From NCBI GenBank assembly GCA_002245135.1, contig NGBS01000311.1:1-64000 (forward strand): a DNA stretch of 64,000 bases, given 5' to 3'. Position numbers and translations under genes: made by a program. Of this stretch, positions 47,317-58,216 are shown piece by piece. The notes beneath the pieces are model-generated. The model was given only the letters and a program-made list of their open reading frames with translations, was not told where the DNA came from and made no database searches. Numbering within the stretch: position 1 is the first letter of the stretch; each line of letters opens with the position of its first letter. Origin of the DNA: Proteromonas lacertae (taxonomy: Eukaryota > Sar > Bigyra > Opalinata > Proteromonadidae).

Positions 47317-48647
47317 TTGAAGTTTTTAAAGCTCTATAATATTCGTAGCTACTATTGTTTATTTAGAAATATGTCTGTTGAACCATTATCTAAGAAGAGA
47401 AAGCTTGATACAAAGTATTTTTCAAAAATGAAACACAAAGATGACTACGACTTAACTACATATGAATTTAAAGATGGTATGTTTAAAATTAATATATTCC
47501 GTTAGGTTGGAGATATGTTGTACCATATGAATTCACTTACAAAATCTTTTGTAAAGAAGTACTTATCTATTGTATTATTTCAATAGAGATGGTTTAATAA
47601 AACAATATTAGAAGTGTTTACAAGTGAATTCAAAAATTATTCAGAGAATTACTATAAAGCTGCTTTAAATGCTGGAATGGTTAAAGTAAATGATGAAATA
47701 GTTGAAAAAGATTATTTATTAAAGAATGGTGACTTTATGGTTCATACATGTCATAAACATGAACCACCATGTTTTAAATTTACCAATTCAAATCGTATTT
47801 GAAGATAATGATTATTTAATCATAAACAAACCTCCTTCCATTCCTTTACATCCATGTGGAGCATATAAATTCAATACAGTGTTGTATATATTAGCAAAAG
47901 AATATAATAAAAAGAATTTATTCACTGTTCATAGATTAGATAGATTAACAAGTGGTTTAATTATGATGTGTAAGAATAAAACAATGGCTTTTGAAATTGC
48001 TACTTTAATTCAGAATGAAAAAGTGAATAAAACATATCTGGCTCGTGTAGATGGTATTTTTCCAAAGAATGAAGAAGAATGGTTAAAGAATAATCCAGAT
48101 GAAATGTATATTAAGGAAATATGTCAAATGGGAAGGAAATACAGTAAAAATATCAATACCAACACAACCATTGTCCAAAAAAGAAGCAATATATGAATGT
48201 AATGAGAATGGAAAGAATACTGAAACAATATTTAAATATAAAAGTGATAATGGAAAAACATCTGTTGTTGAATGTATGCCTTTGACTGGAAGAACACATC
48301 AAATTAGATTGCATTTAGAATGGTTTAAGCATCCAATAGCAAATGATCCTCATTATAATCCAAAAATGAGAGTTTCAAGAACTAAAAAAACACATTTACC
48401 ATTTGAATTAGAAGATTTTAGTAGTATGACAAAAGGTGAAAAAGATTGGAATAAATTATGTCCTTTCTGTAAAGTGAAAAATGAAGGGAAAGATGAAATG
48501 GATGAAGCATTTACTGATATAGAATTATCGTGGAAATGTATATGGTTGCACGCATTACAATATGAGTATAAAGATCACTGGAGTTATAAAGTAGATGAAC
48601 CAGATTGGGCTAAACCTGATTTTGATGGTGTTATTAGATATACTTAG
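47317..48647 (+). CDS. RluA-family pseudouridine synthase (RPUSD2 / PUS9-RIB2 like)
   Basis: The N terminus (MSVEPLSKKRKLD, in-frame Met at 47371 within a longer frame from 47317) leads through introns near 47,479-47,508 and 47,558-47,586 to an S4-like segment (KAALNAGMVKVND). The catalytic domain has INKPPSIPLHPCGAY, the catalytic Asp in TVHRLDRLTSGLIMM, LTGRTHQIRLHLEW and HPIANDPHYN. PUS9/RIB2 enzymes convert uridine to pseudouridine in tRNA. A Cys pair insertion (LCPFCKV) follows. Single-base slips near 47,773 and 48,140 break the frame on either side of conserved blocks. The C terminus (WAKPDFDGVIRYT) closes at TAG 48647. Confidence 0.88.
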
Positions 48648-48694
48648 AATAATTCATTTATTTCTTAGTGTTATTATATTATTTTTCTCTTTAT

Positions 48695-51600
48695 CTACAA
48701 CAACGAACCTATTTTTATGATTAAACAAACAATTTCAAAATATATCCCATTGAATAAAATATTACTGTATATTCCATAATTCATTCGATAATTCACTCTT
48801 TTCTTCTTCTGATATTCCATTACAATTTTATTATTCCAATTGTTTGAAAATGTCTTTAAAAATGATTTTAATTCTGTTTTATCTATATTCTGTTTTACTG
48901 TTATTGATAATTCATCTAATTCATCAAATATTTCTTTGTTTTCTATTATTAATCTCAATTCACTTTCATCTAATTCATTTCCTGATATATTTATCTTCTG
49001 CAAAGTCTCATATTCTTTTAATTTCTTTATTATCATTTTCAATCCTTTTTTACTCATTCCAACATCTATTAACATGTAAAAAATTATATTTATAAAATAC
49101 CTGAAAGATTTAGTGATATTGGATTATGCTTCTCATCTTTTACAATAAATATATCAATATGTTTACAGATTACCGTTATTCCTTCATTTCCAATCGGATT
49201 ATTATGAATTGAAATGTATTTTAGATATTTTGATAAAGAATCTATTAATTCTTTTAATCCTTTATAACTAATTCTATTATTGGATAAATCTAATTTATAA
49301 TAGTCGCTTTCATAAGATTCTTTATATTCATAATCAATCTGTTTAATAGTTGAAATGTGATTATCATCGATATTCATATCTATTTCATTATAAACAAAGA
49401 TAATATACTAGAGAAATCATAGTTTATATTTTCATATTCTCTTCTTTTCCTTTTAACACAATAATTCAAATAATATTCCAATTCTTCATTTGTCCAAGAT
49501 GAATTTTTCGTTTCTATAAATGAACATCTTTCTCTTTTTAATGATTCTGAACAAATTGATTTTAATCCATTCATTCTGATATTATTTCCATCTAGAATTA
49601 TTCTGTGACAAAATACAAATGATTTTATTTTATTTGTTAATAACATTACACTTTCATCATCTATTGATAAATTACTCAAATTCATAATGTTATGATCTAT
49701 CTTATATAATTTATTATTTAATTGTTTCAATCCATTATTACCAATTGGATTATCTATTCAACAAGTATATATTGAAATATATACTATGGATGTGAAATTC
49801 TTTAATATTATCATTTTCTTTTATATAATCCATCAGATATTTTATTCCAATAGAATCTATATTATTTTCACTTATATCAACTTTAATACTACAGTATTTT
49901 TTTATTTTATCTAATATATATCTTAATCCAACTGAAGATAATCCCATTTCTATTTAAAATAAAATTGCACTAATTATTATACTTGAACAATTTAATTTAT
50001 AATATCATTAAACCAATTATCATATATTAATAAACGCATATGTGAAGATAAAATTCTCATTCCTTCATCTCCTATTTCATTTCCATATAATTCAAGATGT
50101 TTTAGAATTGAAAGTGAAGATAAATTGTTAATCAGGGTTTCAACACATTTATGAGTAAGTTTATTATCTAAAATATAAAAAAATATCAAAAATACTACTC
50201 AGATCTAATTCACACACATCCTCAAACTCATTTGATCTTAATGTAATGAATGTTTTGAAAAAATTATCATCAATTTCTAAATTATTCAGATATATTCCTT
50301 TATCATAATCATTTTTTATACATTCAACTAATTTTGGAATTCTTTTATCAATCGCTAACTCTTTGCTTGTTATATCAATAAAAAATAATGTTTTTGAAAG
50401 AGGAAATTTGGAGAACAAAGTGTTTAATCCTTTCAAATGAATGTTTGTATTTCTCTGTATATTTATTCTCTCTATATTTGGATATTTATATAATTCTTCT
50501 GATAATAATAAATGTAAATGTGGAAGTAATAATTTGAATCCTTTTGGACCAATTGGATTAACTATTTCAAAATAATATATATTATAATAAGTATTAAATA
50601 CATCGAAGATCTACATATTTTAATTTCATATACTGGACTGATTTAATAAATGATTTAAGAAATTGAAAAGTAAGATTACACCTACATAGACGTAATTCTT
50701 TTACAGTTAAAAGTTGTGAAAAATATGATCCAAATAATGATTGACATTGGATTGGAATATACATTCCATTACTAATACCATCTAAATCAAATAAAGAGAT
50801 AATAATTATACATCTAAATTCAAGCTTTGTTGGATTGACTAGTTTCAACACTCTGAAAAAATAATTCATACCTTCTTCACAAAAACAAAAACAATCAGAA
50901 CCAAATTTGAATAATTCCATATACGAAAAATAATTATCAACATTAAATATTATCCTATCTAAATAGCAACTTTCTCCTTCTTCACATCTGTGATAAACGT
51001 GATATTTTAGTTTTTCTTTTATTGAATAATCTGTTTTATAAAATTGCATCAATAATAATAATGACAATATTCTTTCATTTGGATTATTGTTGTAGGATTC
51101 TATCAAAACATCTCGAATATCTTTCCATTTATCATTTTCAAGATAAAACTGTGATGGATATATTATTGGAAATATAACAATATTTTTATCACTTTTATAT
51201 AACACTTCTTTTCTTTCATCACATATCATCAATGAATCATTTTCATCTTTTAATACCTCATTCATTTTCGTCATTTCTTTTCTCAACTCTTTTAAACTCA
51301 ATCTATCTTCACTCTTCACTTTTAACATGCTTTCTATCATCTCTTTCATCACATCATCACATTCTATATCAAAACTGTATTTACATCTCATGATATTATT
51401 GATAGTTTTGTAAACATCATTATCTTCATTGAATGGTAATTTCTTGTTTATCATCTCATATAATATACAGCCAATTGACCAAACAGCACTTTTATCATTA
51501 CATTCTAATCCATTCAATTCTTCTGGGTTTTTGAAGCACATATCATACAATATCATTTCTTCTTCTTTTCTTAATTCATTCAAAAACAAATCACATAACT

Positions 51601-52076
51601 TTACATTGTTATTTTTATCATATACCACATTAGAACTCTTCAAATTACATACAACCACATCATATTCACTCAATATTATCAAAATATCACATAATGAACA
51701 TATCATATTACATATATCTTTTACAGAAAAGGATTTATTCTTTATCAACTCCTCCAAATCTCTGGAGTAATAGACTCTCTCTAACATTATCATATTATCC
51801 CCGATTATCTGTATTTCTGATGGAATTATATTTGACAAACTAATCTCACTCAACAAAATATGCTTTTCAAAACAAGTCATTATAATTGGACCTCTTACTT
51901 TCTCTATATTCATTATCTTCATTACATTATCATTATCTATCCTCTTTATACTTTCACATTCTCTTTATAGACTTCTATACCCTATGATTAATATCACATA
52001 TAACTCATACATTCAAATCAATATCATAAGCTCTTTTTAAACACTCAGCAACATCTTCAATTTTTGAAAATTTCAT
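48695..52076 (-). CDS. Pseudokinase fused to leucine-rich repeats
   Basis: ATG 52076 (MKFSKIEDVAECLKRAYDI), a 29-nt intron near 51,980-52,008, then a protein-kinase-like domain. Its catalytic loop reads VVCNLKSSNVVYD in place of HRDLKxxN, the metal-binding DFG is CDL, and no Gly-rich loop is visible, so it is a pseudokinase. The C-lobe (AVWSIGCILYEMINKKLPF) is clear. After about 180 residues of linker come LRRs to TAG 48695: NPIGPKGF, LKHLELYGNEIGDEGM, MGLSSVGLRYIL, NPIGNNGLKQL, YKLDLSNNRISYKGLKELI, NPIGNEGITV and ISGNELDE, resembling ribonuclease-inhibitor type repeats. Phase-1 introns sit at the same spot of several repeats. Single-base slips occur near 51,967 and 49,997. Total about 1,050 residues. 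A sensing or scaffold role is inference. Confidence 0.8.
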
Positions 52077-52203
52077 ATTGAAATGTCAAACAAGAATCGA
52101 ACTTTTTCTTTTCTATTACACACACAATGAAATTATCCAATCAAAATAACACAATTAAAAATAATAACATAAATTAAATAAAATTTATACAAATTATCAT
52201 ATT

Positions 52204-55200
52204 TCAAACACTACTCATATCAGTTATCTGTTTTCTTTGCATTGATAACATCAAATAAGTCTCCAACATATCACTTATATGAATTGGTTTATGTGTCATT
52301 ACTCCATATTCATTTTTCTCGATTTTAAATGATAATTGATCATTACTTACTAAAGTACCTACATCTATTGTGAATATATCTTCAGTATAGCCATATCTAA
52401 TTATTTCATTCAATGAATATGACTTTAATATATCTTTAGAAGTCTGATCACAAATTGTGACACTGTTTGGAGATAATGCTAAATAACAATCTCTGGGTAA
52501 ATCTAATCGGTTTAATGGCTAAAAAAATAACAAAAGAAATTAAATACTCTAACAGGGAAAACAGTAAAACCAAAATAGGGGGATTTTTCTGCATATTCTA
52601 TAAAACCTCGTTTTGTATCAAATATATTGAAATTTAAACTTTCAAATAGACTAGCAACTCTACTGATATCATCTGTTTCAAATTCTACACTGGCCGGTAA
52701 AAAGTTCTTTAAAAATTCTCTATTCAAATAGATAATATAAAAAATAATATAATATACTCAATTATTGATTTATCTCTAATATATTTCCCTTCAGTTATTT
52801 CTCCATCATTTACTTCAGATAAATACTTAACTCTTAAAGCTAATGCTGCTAATGAAAGAAGATCATTTTTAGAAAATGGTTTTATTGAATAAGTAATATC
52901 ATGTTTACACTATTATTAATAAAATAATAATTATATATATATATACTTGTGTGTAAAGTAAATCTAATGCATTACCTTCAAATTGAATATCCAAATAAGC
53001 ATTTACTTTAAATACGAAATATTTTATTGGATTAACTCGATTATAACCAGGATCTTTAGCTTTTTCCATTTCAATTGAATGATAAGTGTTACACCATTCA
53101 GATAAGATACTTACTACTCTATCATCATTATTTACACTAACAAAATCTATTAATATTATATTTAAATATATACTAGCAAAATCGTCTGTTTGAAATATTG
53201 AATATCCTACTTTAAATTGTGGTCTTATTTTTAATATATTATTCATTGTCTCTTTTAATTCTTTTATTGTAGTAAATGAATCAATATTTATTAAATAGGA
53301 GGTATTGTTTAGTAAGAAAACTCTTACTATTAGTTTACTGTGATTCTATTAATAATAATAATAATAATAATATATATACTCTAACAGCTGAATATTCAAT
53401 ATTAGTAGGTATATCTAATCGATTATAAGATAAAGTTGCAGTTCTACTAAATCTATCTTTACAATCTTCAGCATATTTCTTTACATCTTCATTATTTGCA
53501 GAGACTATTGTATCACAGATATATGTAAATATATATGGCTTTAGTTCATCACTTGGACATAATGATCCACAGACAATTGAAAACATAGCCCACGTTCTAC
53601 ATAAACTATTCTCTTTTCTAATATATTATATATATAATAAAATATAGATATACTTTGAACAATTGTTATATGTCTGTTTACATAATTGGCAGTATAATTC
53701 ATCAGTTATTTTTGTATCATTTTTTAAACATTCACTAATAGTACGAGATACAATTTCATCTGAAGATAATTTACTATCAATATCACCAGAATATAATAAT
53801 ATATTCTTAAACAATCTTGTACATAATCTCATTGAAAACGAATTAACTTTTAATAAAGGTTGTTTAATACAAGTACTTTTCCAAGATAATACTTTATCAA
53901 TAGTTGCTGTTGATCTAAAAATACCAATTCTTGATAATATATAATTCGTCTGTGCATAGTCAGTAAGATAAGATTCAGGGTAATTTACATAATTCTTCTT
54001 TGTATTAATCTTCTTTTGTTGATCTAATATACATTTTATCACTTTTTCAGCTTCTGTTCTAATATAAGCGTATTTTGATATTTCTGAATCTCTCGTTTCA
54101 TCACTATCACGATGGTCTAAATTCTCTAATGCTGCTTCACTCATTGTACGATTGGCAATATCATCACCAAAATCATAAGCATCTGATTCACGATAATCGA
54201 TTGATTCAGTTTGACGTCTTTCACCTTCTTCACTTGCTATAGGAAATAAAATAATAGAAATATATATATACTATCTTGACTCCAACCATAATCTCTAGAT
54301 TGAGTCGGATTAAATCCATCTAATATTGTAGGATGACTCTGTGATATACTTCTCACTCTTTGACTATTTGTTACTGTATTGATTAAACCACTACTCAGAT
54401 TACTACTACCTGCACTTGCACTGCCTGATCTAAACCTACCAACATCATTACGATGAACAACATATGCTAAATCACCTTCTTCACCTTCAATACTTGTCCT
54501 TGGTAATGGCTTTAAATCATCAATTTCATCTTCATCAATACTGTCACCTGGTTTTATTGAATTATGAAGTGGTGATTGACGATAGGGTGGTAATAGTGAT
54601 CTTTGTAATGGTTCTTCATTGTATGATGATTTTAATGGATCTTTGAGTAATTCATTATCTTCATTGCTGCCACTTTCAGTTAATTGCGGAGGTAGTGGAA
54701 CTGGATCAATACTGCTTATACTTTCTATAAATATATAAATATAATTATTATTATTATTATTATTATACCTTTCATATCTTCACTTTCCTTATATACATGT
54801 TTCTGTTTTTCTTTCTTGTCTTCTTCACTTTCATCTTCTTCTCCTTTATCTTGACTTTCTTTATGCTTGTGCTTGTGTTTATCATTCTTTTCTTCTCCAC
54901 CACTATTATTCCCACTTTTCATTTCATTTCTATCTTCACTTTCCTTATGCTTGTGCTTATGTTTTTCTTTCTTCTCTCCTTCATTATTATCTTCACTTTT
55001 ATTCTCACCTCTGTCTTCACTTTCTTTATGCTTATGTTTGTGTTTTTCTTTCTTTTTATCTTCACCACTATTATCTTCACTTTCTTTATGTTTATGTTTG
55101 TGCTTTTCTTTCTTTTTATCTTCACCACTATTTTCTCCACTCTTTCCTTCATTTCTATCTTCACTTTCCTTATGCTTATGTTTATGTTTATCTTTTTTCT

Positions 55201-56394
55201 CTTCACCTTCTCCTTTATCCTCACTTTCTCTATGTTTGTCTTTACTTTTATGTTTTTCTTTCTTAACTTTTTCTTTCTTATCTTCACTCTCTCTATGTTC
55301 ATGTTTATGTTTTTCTTTCTTTTCTTCCTCTTCCTCTTTAGGTTTATTTTCTTCTTCTTTTGCTTTACCATTTGTAGGTGTAAAAGCATTTCCTTCTTCA
55401 TCAACAACATTCTCATCTTCCTCTTCCTCTTTCATTTCAGGTAGCAATTTATCAATTTCAATTTTATTCATTGTTGAAGTAGCTGTTGATGGTGGTGGAG
55501 GTGATTCTGATCTTATTCTCTTTCTATTAGATACATTTTCATTATTTAATATTATATCATTATGATCATTATTACTATCTTCTGAAGAATGACTGTTATC
55601 TGATTTAGTTCTTTCTTCAATATGAGTATCTGTTAAATCATCAGGAACTCCTTCCCTTTTCTTTGCATTTACACGTAATTCTGGTGGTAATAATTCTGGT
55701 GGTAAATCTAAAGGTGGTGGTATTCGATCATCGTCTTGTGGAGGTAGTAATTGTGGTTTTTCTTCTGGTTTTTCAGTTTCTCGAAGTGATAGGTTTGGGA
55801 TAGGATTTGACATTACTAGATATATAAATAAAAAATAAATATAATATACGATCTTTACGTTTAGGAGCATTATTTTGATTATATACAACTTCATCCGTTT
55901 CAGGAGTGTGAGGTTTGCCTCTCATATTTAAAGATACACCATGTTTTAAATTCAGTTGACTTTTTTCAAATACTCCACTAGTAGATGGATGCATTGTGGA
56001 TGTGAATCTATTTTCTACGTTTGAATTATCATGTAGTTTATCGTAACTAGAAGATCGACGAAAGGTTGTGGAATTAGTTGTGTTTGATCGAGGTAATGTT
56101 TGACCAGGTTTGTATCTCATTTCATAGCCTGACGAGTCTGAATTATCTTGACCATCCATTGACCCAAGTGAATACTCATTTAACGAATTTTTCTGATACT
56201 CTTGGAAGGAGGACGGATTTTCGTGTGAATGATGTACTGAGCCAACTGATTGATATCGTCGTTCTTTTGTTTTTGGATTGTAAAAGTATGGTTGATTAGA
56301 AGAAGCGTCTAACCTTTGCTCCCAATTATCATCATTGGATCTAGATCTTAATAATTATCATTACATACGATAATGATCCTGTCGGTGTACTCAT
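52204..56394 (-). CDS. WW - MyTH4 - FERM scaffold protein without a motor domain
   Basis: ATG 56394 (MSTPTGSLS) and a 22-nt intron lead to a WW-like module (NWEQRLDASSNQPYFYNPKT). A long Ser/Pro/acidic region follows, with tandem Lys/His/Glu repeats (54,780-55,330). MyTH4 lies at about 53,440-54,000 (IKQPLLKVNSFSMRLCTRLF, ITDELYCQLCKQTYNN, LCRTWAMFSIVCGSLCPS). FERM follows to TGA 52204: an F1-like part (VRVFLLNNTSYLINIDSFTT), a helical F2-like part (DLLSLAALALRVKYL, FLKNFLPASV) and an F3/PTB-like part (DCYLALSPNSVTICD). Introns lie near 54,241-54,273, 53,619-53,651, 53,346-53,379, 52,914-52,946, 52,725-52,757 and 52,519-52,551. MyTH4-FERM tails bind microtubules and membrane proteins; they normally sit behind a myosin or kinesin motor. 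No motor is present. Confidence 0.87.
54780..55330 (-). repeat. Tandem coding repeats with KHKHKHKESED core
   Basis: Seven or more imperfect units of about 20-28 codons, each with a core close to EKHKHKHKESED and a variable acidic/Ser/Gly spacer, lie inside the MyTH4-FERM gene. Units vary from 12 to 28 codons, suggesting expansion by unequal exchange. Confidence 0.88.
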
Positions 56395-56476
56395 TTATAA
56401 CTAAAACACTTTTTTTAAAAGATTATAAAAATTTTGTTCGTTAAAAAAATTCATTTTAGATTGTAAACATCATCAA

Positions 56477-57050
56477 ATGCAGAGAAGGAAGGTAAATGTG
56501 AAGGACAAAAATAGTATCAGAAATAGATTGACAAGAAAATGTATGGAATAATGATTATATTGTGTAGTAAAAAAGGATGATTACCATAAAAAGGCACAAA
56601 TGGTTAGATCATACAAGAAAATGTTGGAAAAAGAAGAAATAAAGACTGATTACTTTGATAAAATCGTTTCATCAGAGAATATAAATCCTGAAGAGATTCA
56701 AAAGAAACCAGAAGTATTTAATAAAAATTTATAATTGTATTATAGAGATTTATCAAGGAGAAGAATAATGACAAACCTAAATTAGAGCATAAACCTGATC
56801 CTTTCTATAAAGCAAAATCTATTGCTCAAAGTATGAATTTTTTTGTTAATTTGTTTTAGAAAGACAAGAGGAGAAAGAAGAGAAAGAAAAACAGATAAAA
56901 GAGAATTTAGAAGTGAGAGATAAGAAAAGAAAAGTGAGAAAAGTAAAAGCAAAACAGTTAATGGCAAGGACTCGAAGAGGACAACCAATGATGAAGTATA
57001 TAGAGAAGGATTTATTAGAAAAACTCAAAAAACAAACAAAAGATGAATAA
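56477..57050 (+). CDS. rRNA-processing protein, FYV7/CCDC59-like
   Basis: Four exons (56477-56540, 56568-56713, 56746-56830, 56860-57050) with introns of 27, 32 and 29 nt give about 161 residues ending in TAA. The protein is short, basic and helical. It has a KPDPFYKAKSIAQ segment and a C-terminal QLMARTRRGQPMMKYIEK block, the conserved signature of the FYV7 family (TAP26/CCDC59 in animals), which acts in small-subunit ribosome biogenesis in the nucleolus. Start spacing to the divergent MyTH4-FERM gene is 82 bp. Confidence 0.72.
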
Positions 57051-57184
57051 ATTTTCAATTTTTCTCATAACTTATTTATATTTTCGTTTTATTTTATTTT
57101 AATGGTTTAATTATCCATTTCAAAAAAAACAGAATATAAAAAATATTAATAAAAAACATCTGATTTTTAAGAAAAAACATTTAC

Positions 57185-58101
57185 TTACTTCATTGGCTGA
57201 GATAATAAATTTAACAATAGAGAATCTGCATTTAAATAAACTCTGTTATTAGATTGAGCAACTAAAGTAGCAATTTCACGAGCAGCATCTAATCTTCTCA
57301 ATTCAATATATTCAGATCTATTTTTAGTTGGTAAACCTACTAATTCTGCAGATTTAGCTTCTCCTTCAGCTCTAATAATCATTTGTTTCTTCTCTTGTTG
57401 GGCTTTTACTACAATGTATCTAGCTCTTTCAGCTTCTTGTTGGGCAACTTGTTTCTTTTCTACAGCTGTTGTAAACTCTTGACTGAATGTTTGTGCCATG
57501 ATTGATACATCTTCTATATCAATATGGAAATCTCTAGCTCTTCTTGTGATAGATTCTCTTATTTCTTGTGTTACTTGGTCACGATTGGTTAATAACATAG
57601 ATGCATTATATTTAGCTATGACCTGCTTCATTTGTTCGTGAACAATTGAAGGAATAATTCTTTCATCGTAATCTTTTCCTAAATCACGGTAAATTTCTGG
57701 TAATTTTTGTACTTGTGGTCTCGATAATACTCTTAATTGGATTTTTACTACTTGTAAATCTATTTTTCAAAATATATCATTAAAAATGCAATATATACCG
57801 TTTGTACCACATTCTGAACCAATTTGTCTTGGTTTCGTTGTGACATCAAATATGTATGGTCTCTCAAGCCATGGTATACAGAAATGTGTGCCTTCTGCAA
57901 TAACTTCTGGTTTTAAACCCTTTAATCGACTATATATTAATGCACGATGACCAGCATTCACTATCATACAATAAAATGATGAAGATTAAGTGAAAAGAAT
58001 ATATAAATACCACTATAAAGTGAAGAATAGACCAAAAATCCACCTGCACCACAAGCTATAAGACCACCAAATAAGGCTCCGTTTAATTTTGGGATTTTCA
58101 T
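57185..58101 (-). CDS. PHB2: Prohibitin (PHB2-type)
   Basis: ATG 58101 (MKIPKLNGALFGGLIACGAG) begins a single N-terminal membrane anchor. Introns near 57,962-58,010 and 57,760-57,796 follow; TAA is at 57185. The SPFH domain carries NAGHRALIYSRLKGLKPEV, EGTHFCIPWLERPYIFDV, VQKLPEIYRDLGKDYDERI, ARDFHIDIEDVSI, FTTAVEKKQVAQQEAERARY and VYLNADSLLLNLL. Prohibitins form ring complexes in the mitochondrial inner membrane. Either PHB1 or PHB2 is possible; the inward DFHIDIEDVSI and the YIELRRLDAAREIA run favour PHB2. The gene is intact. Confidence 0.9.
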
Positions 58102-58216
58102 TTAGAAGAGTTTCAAGCAATTGACAAGCTGCATTTTCAAAATAGAATCTATTGCTTATTATTTTTTTCAATAGTATCCATACAATCTATTTTGACTCAG
58201 TCTATATTTTTTAAAT

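Noticed and set aside
54797-55565. Two plus-strand ORFs of over 200 codons rich in Phe, Leu, Ser and Cys
   Set aside because: They are antisense to the Lys/Glu/His repeats of the MyTH4-FERM gene and have no independent features.
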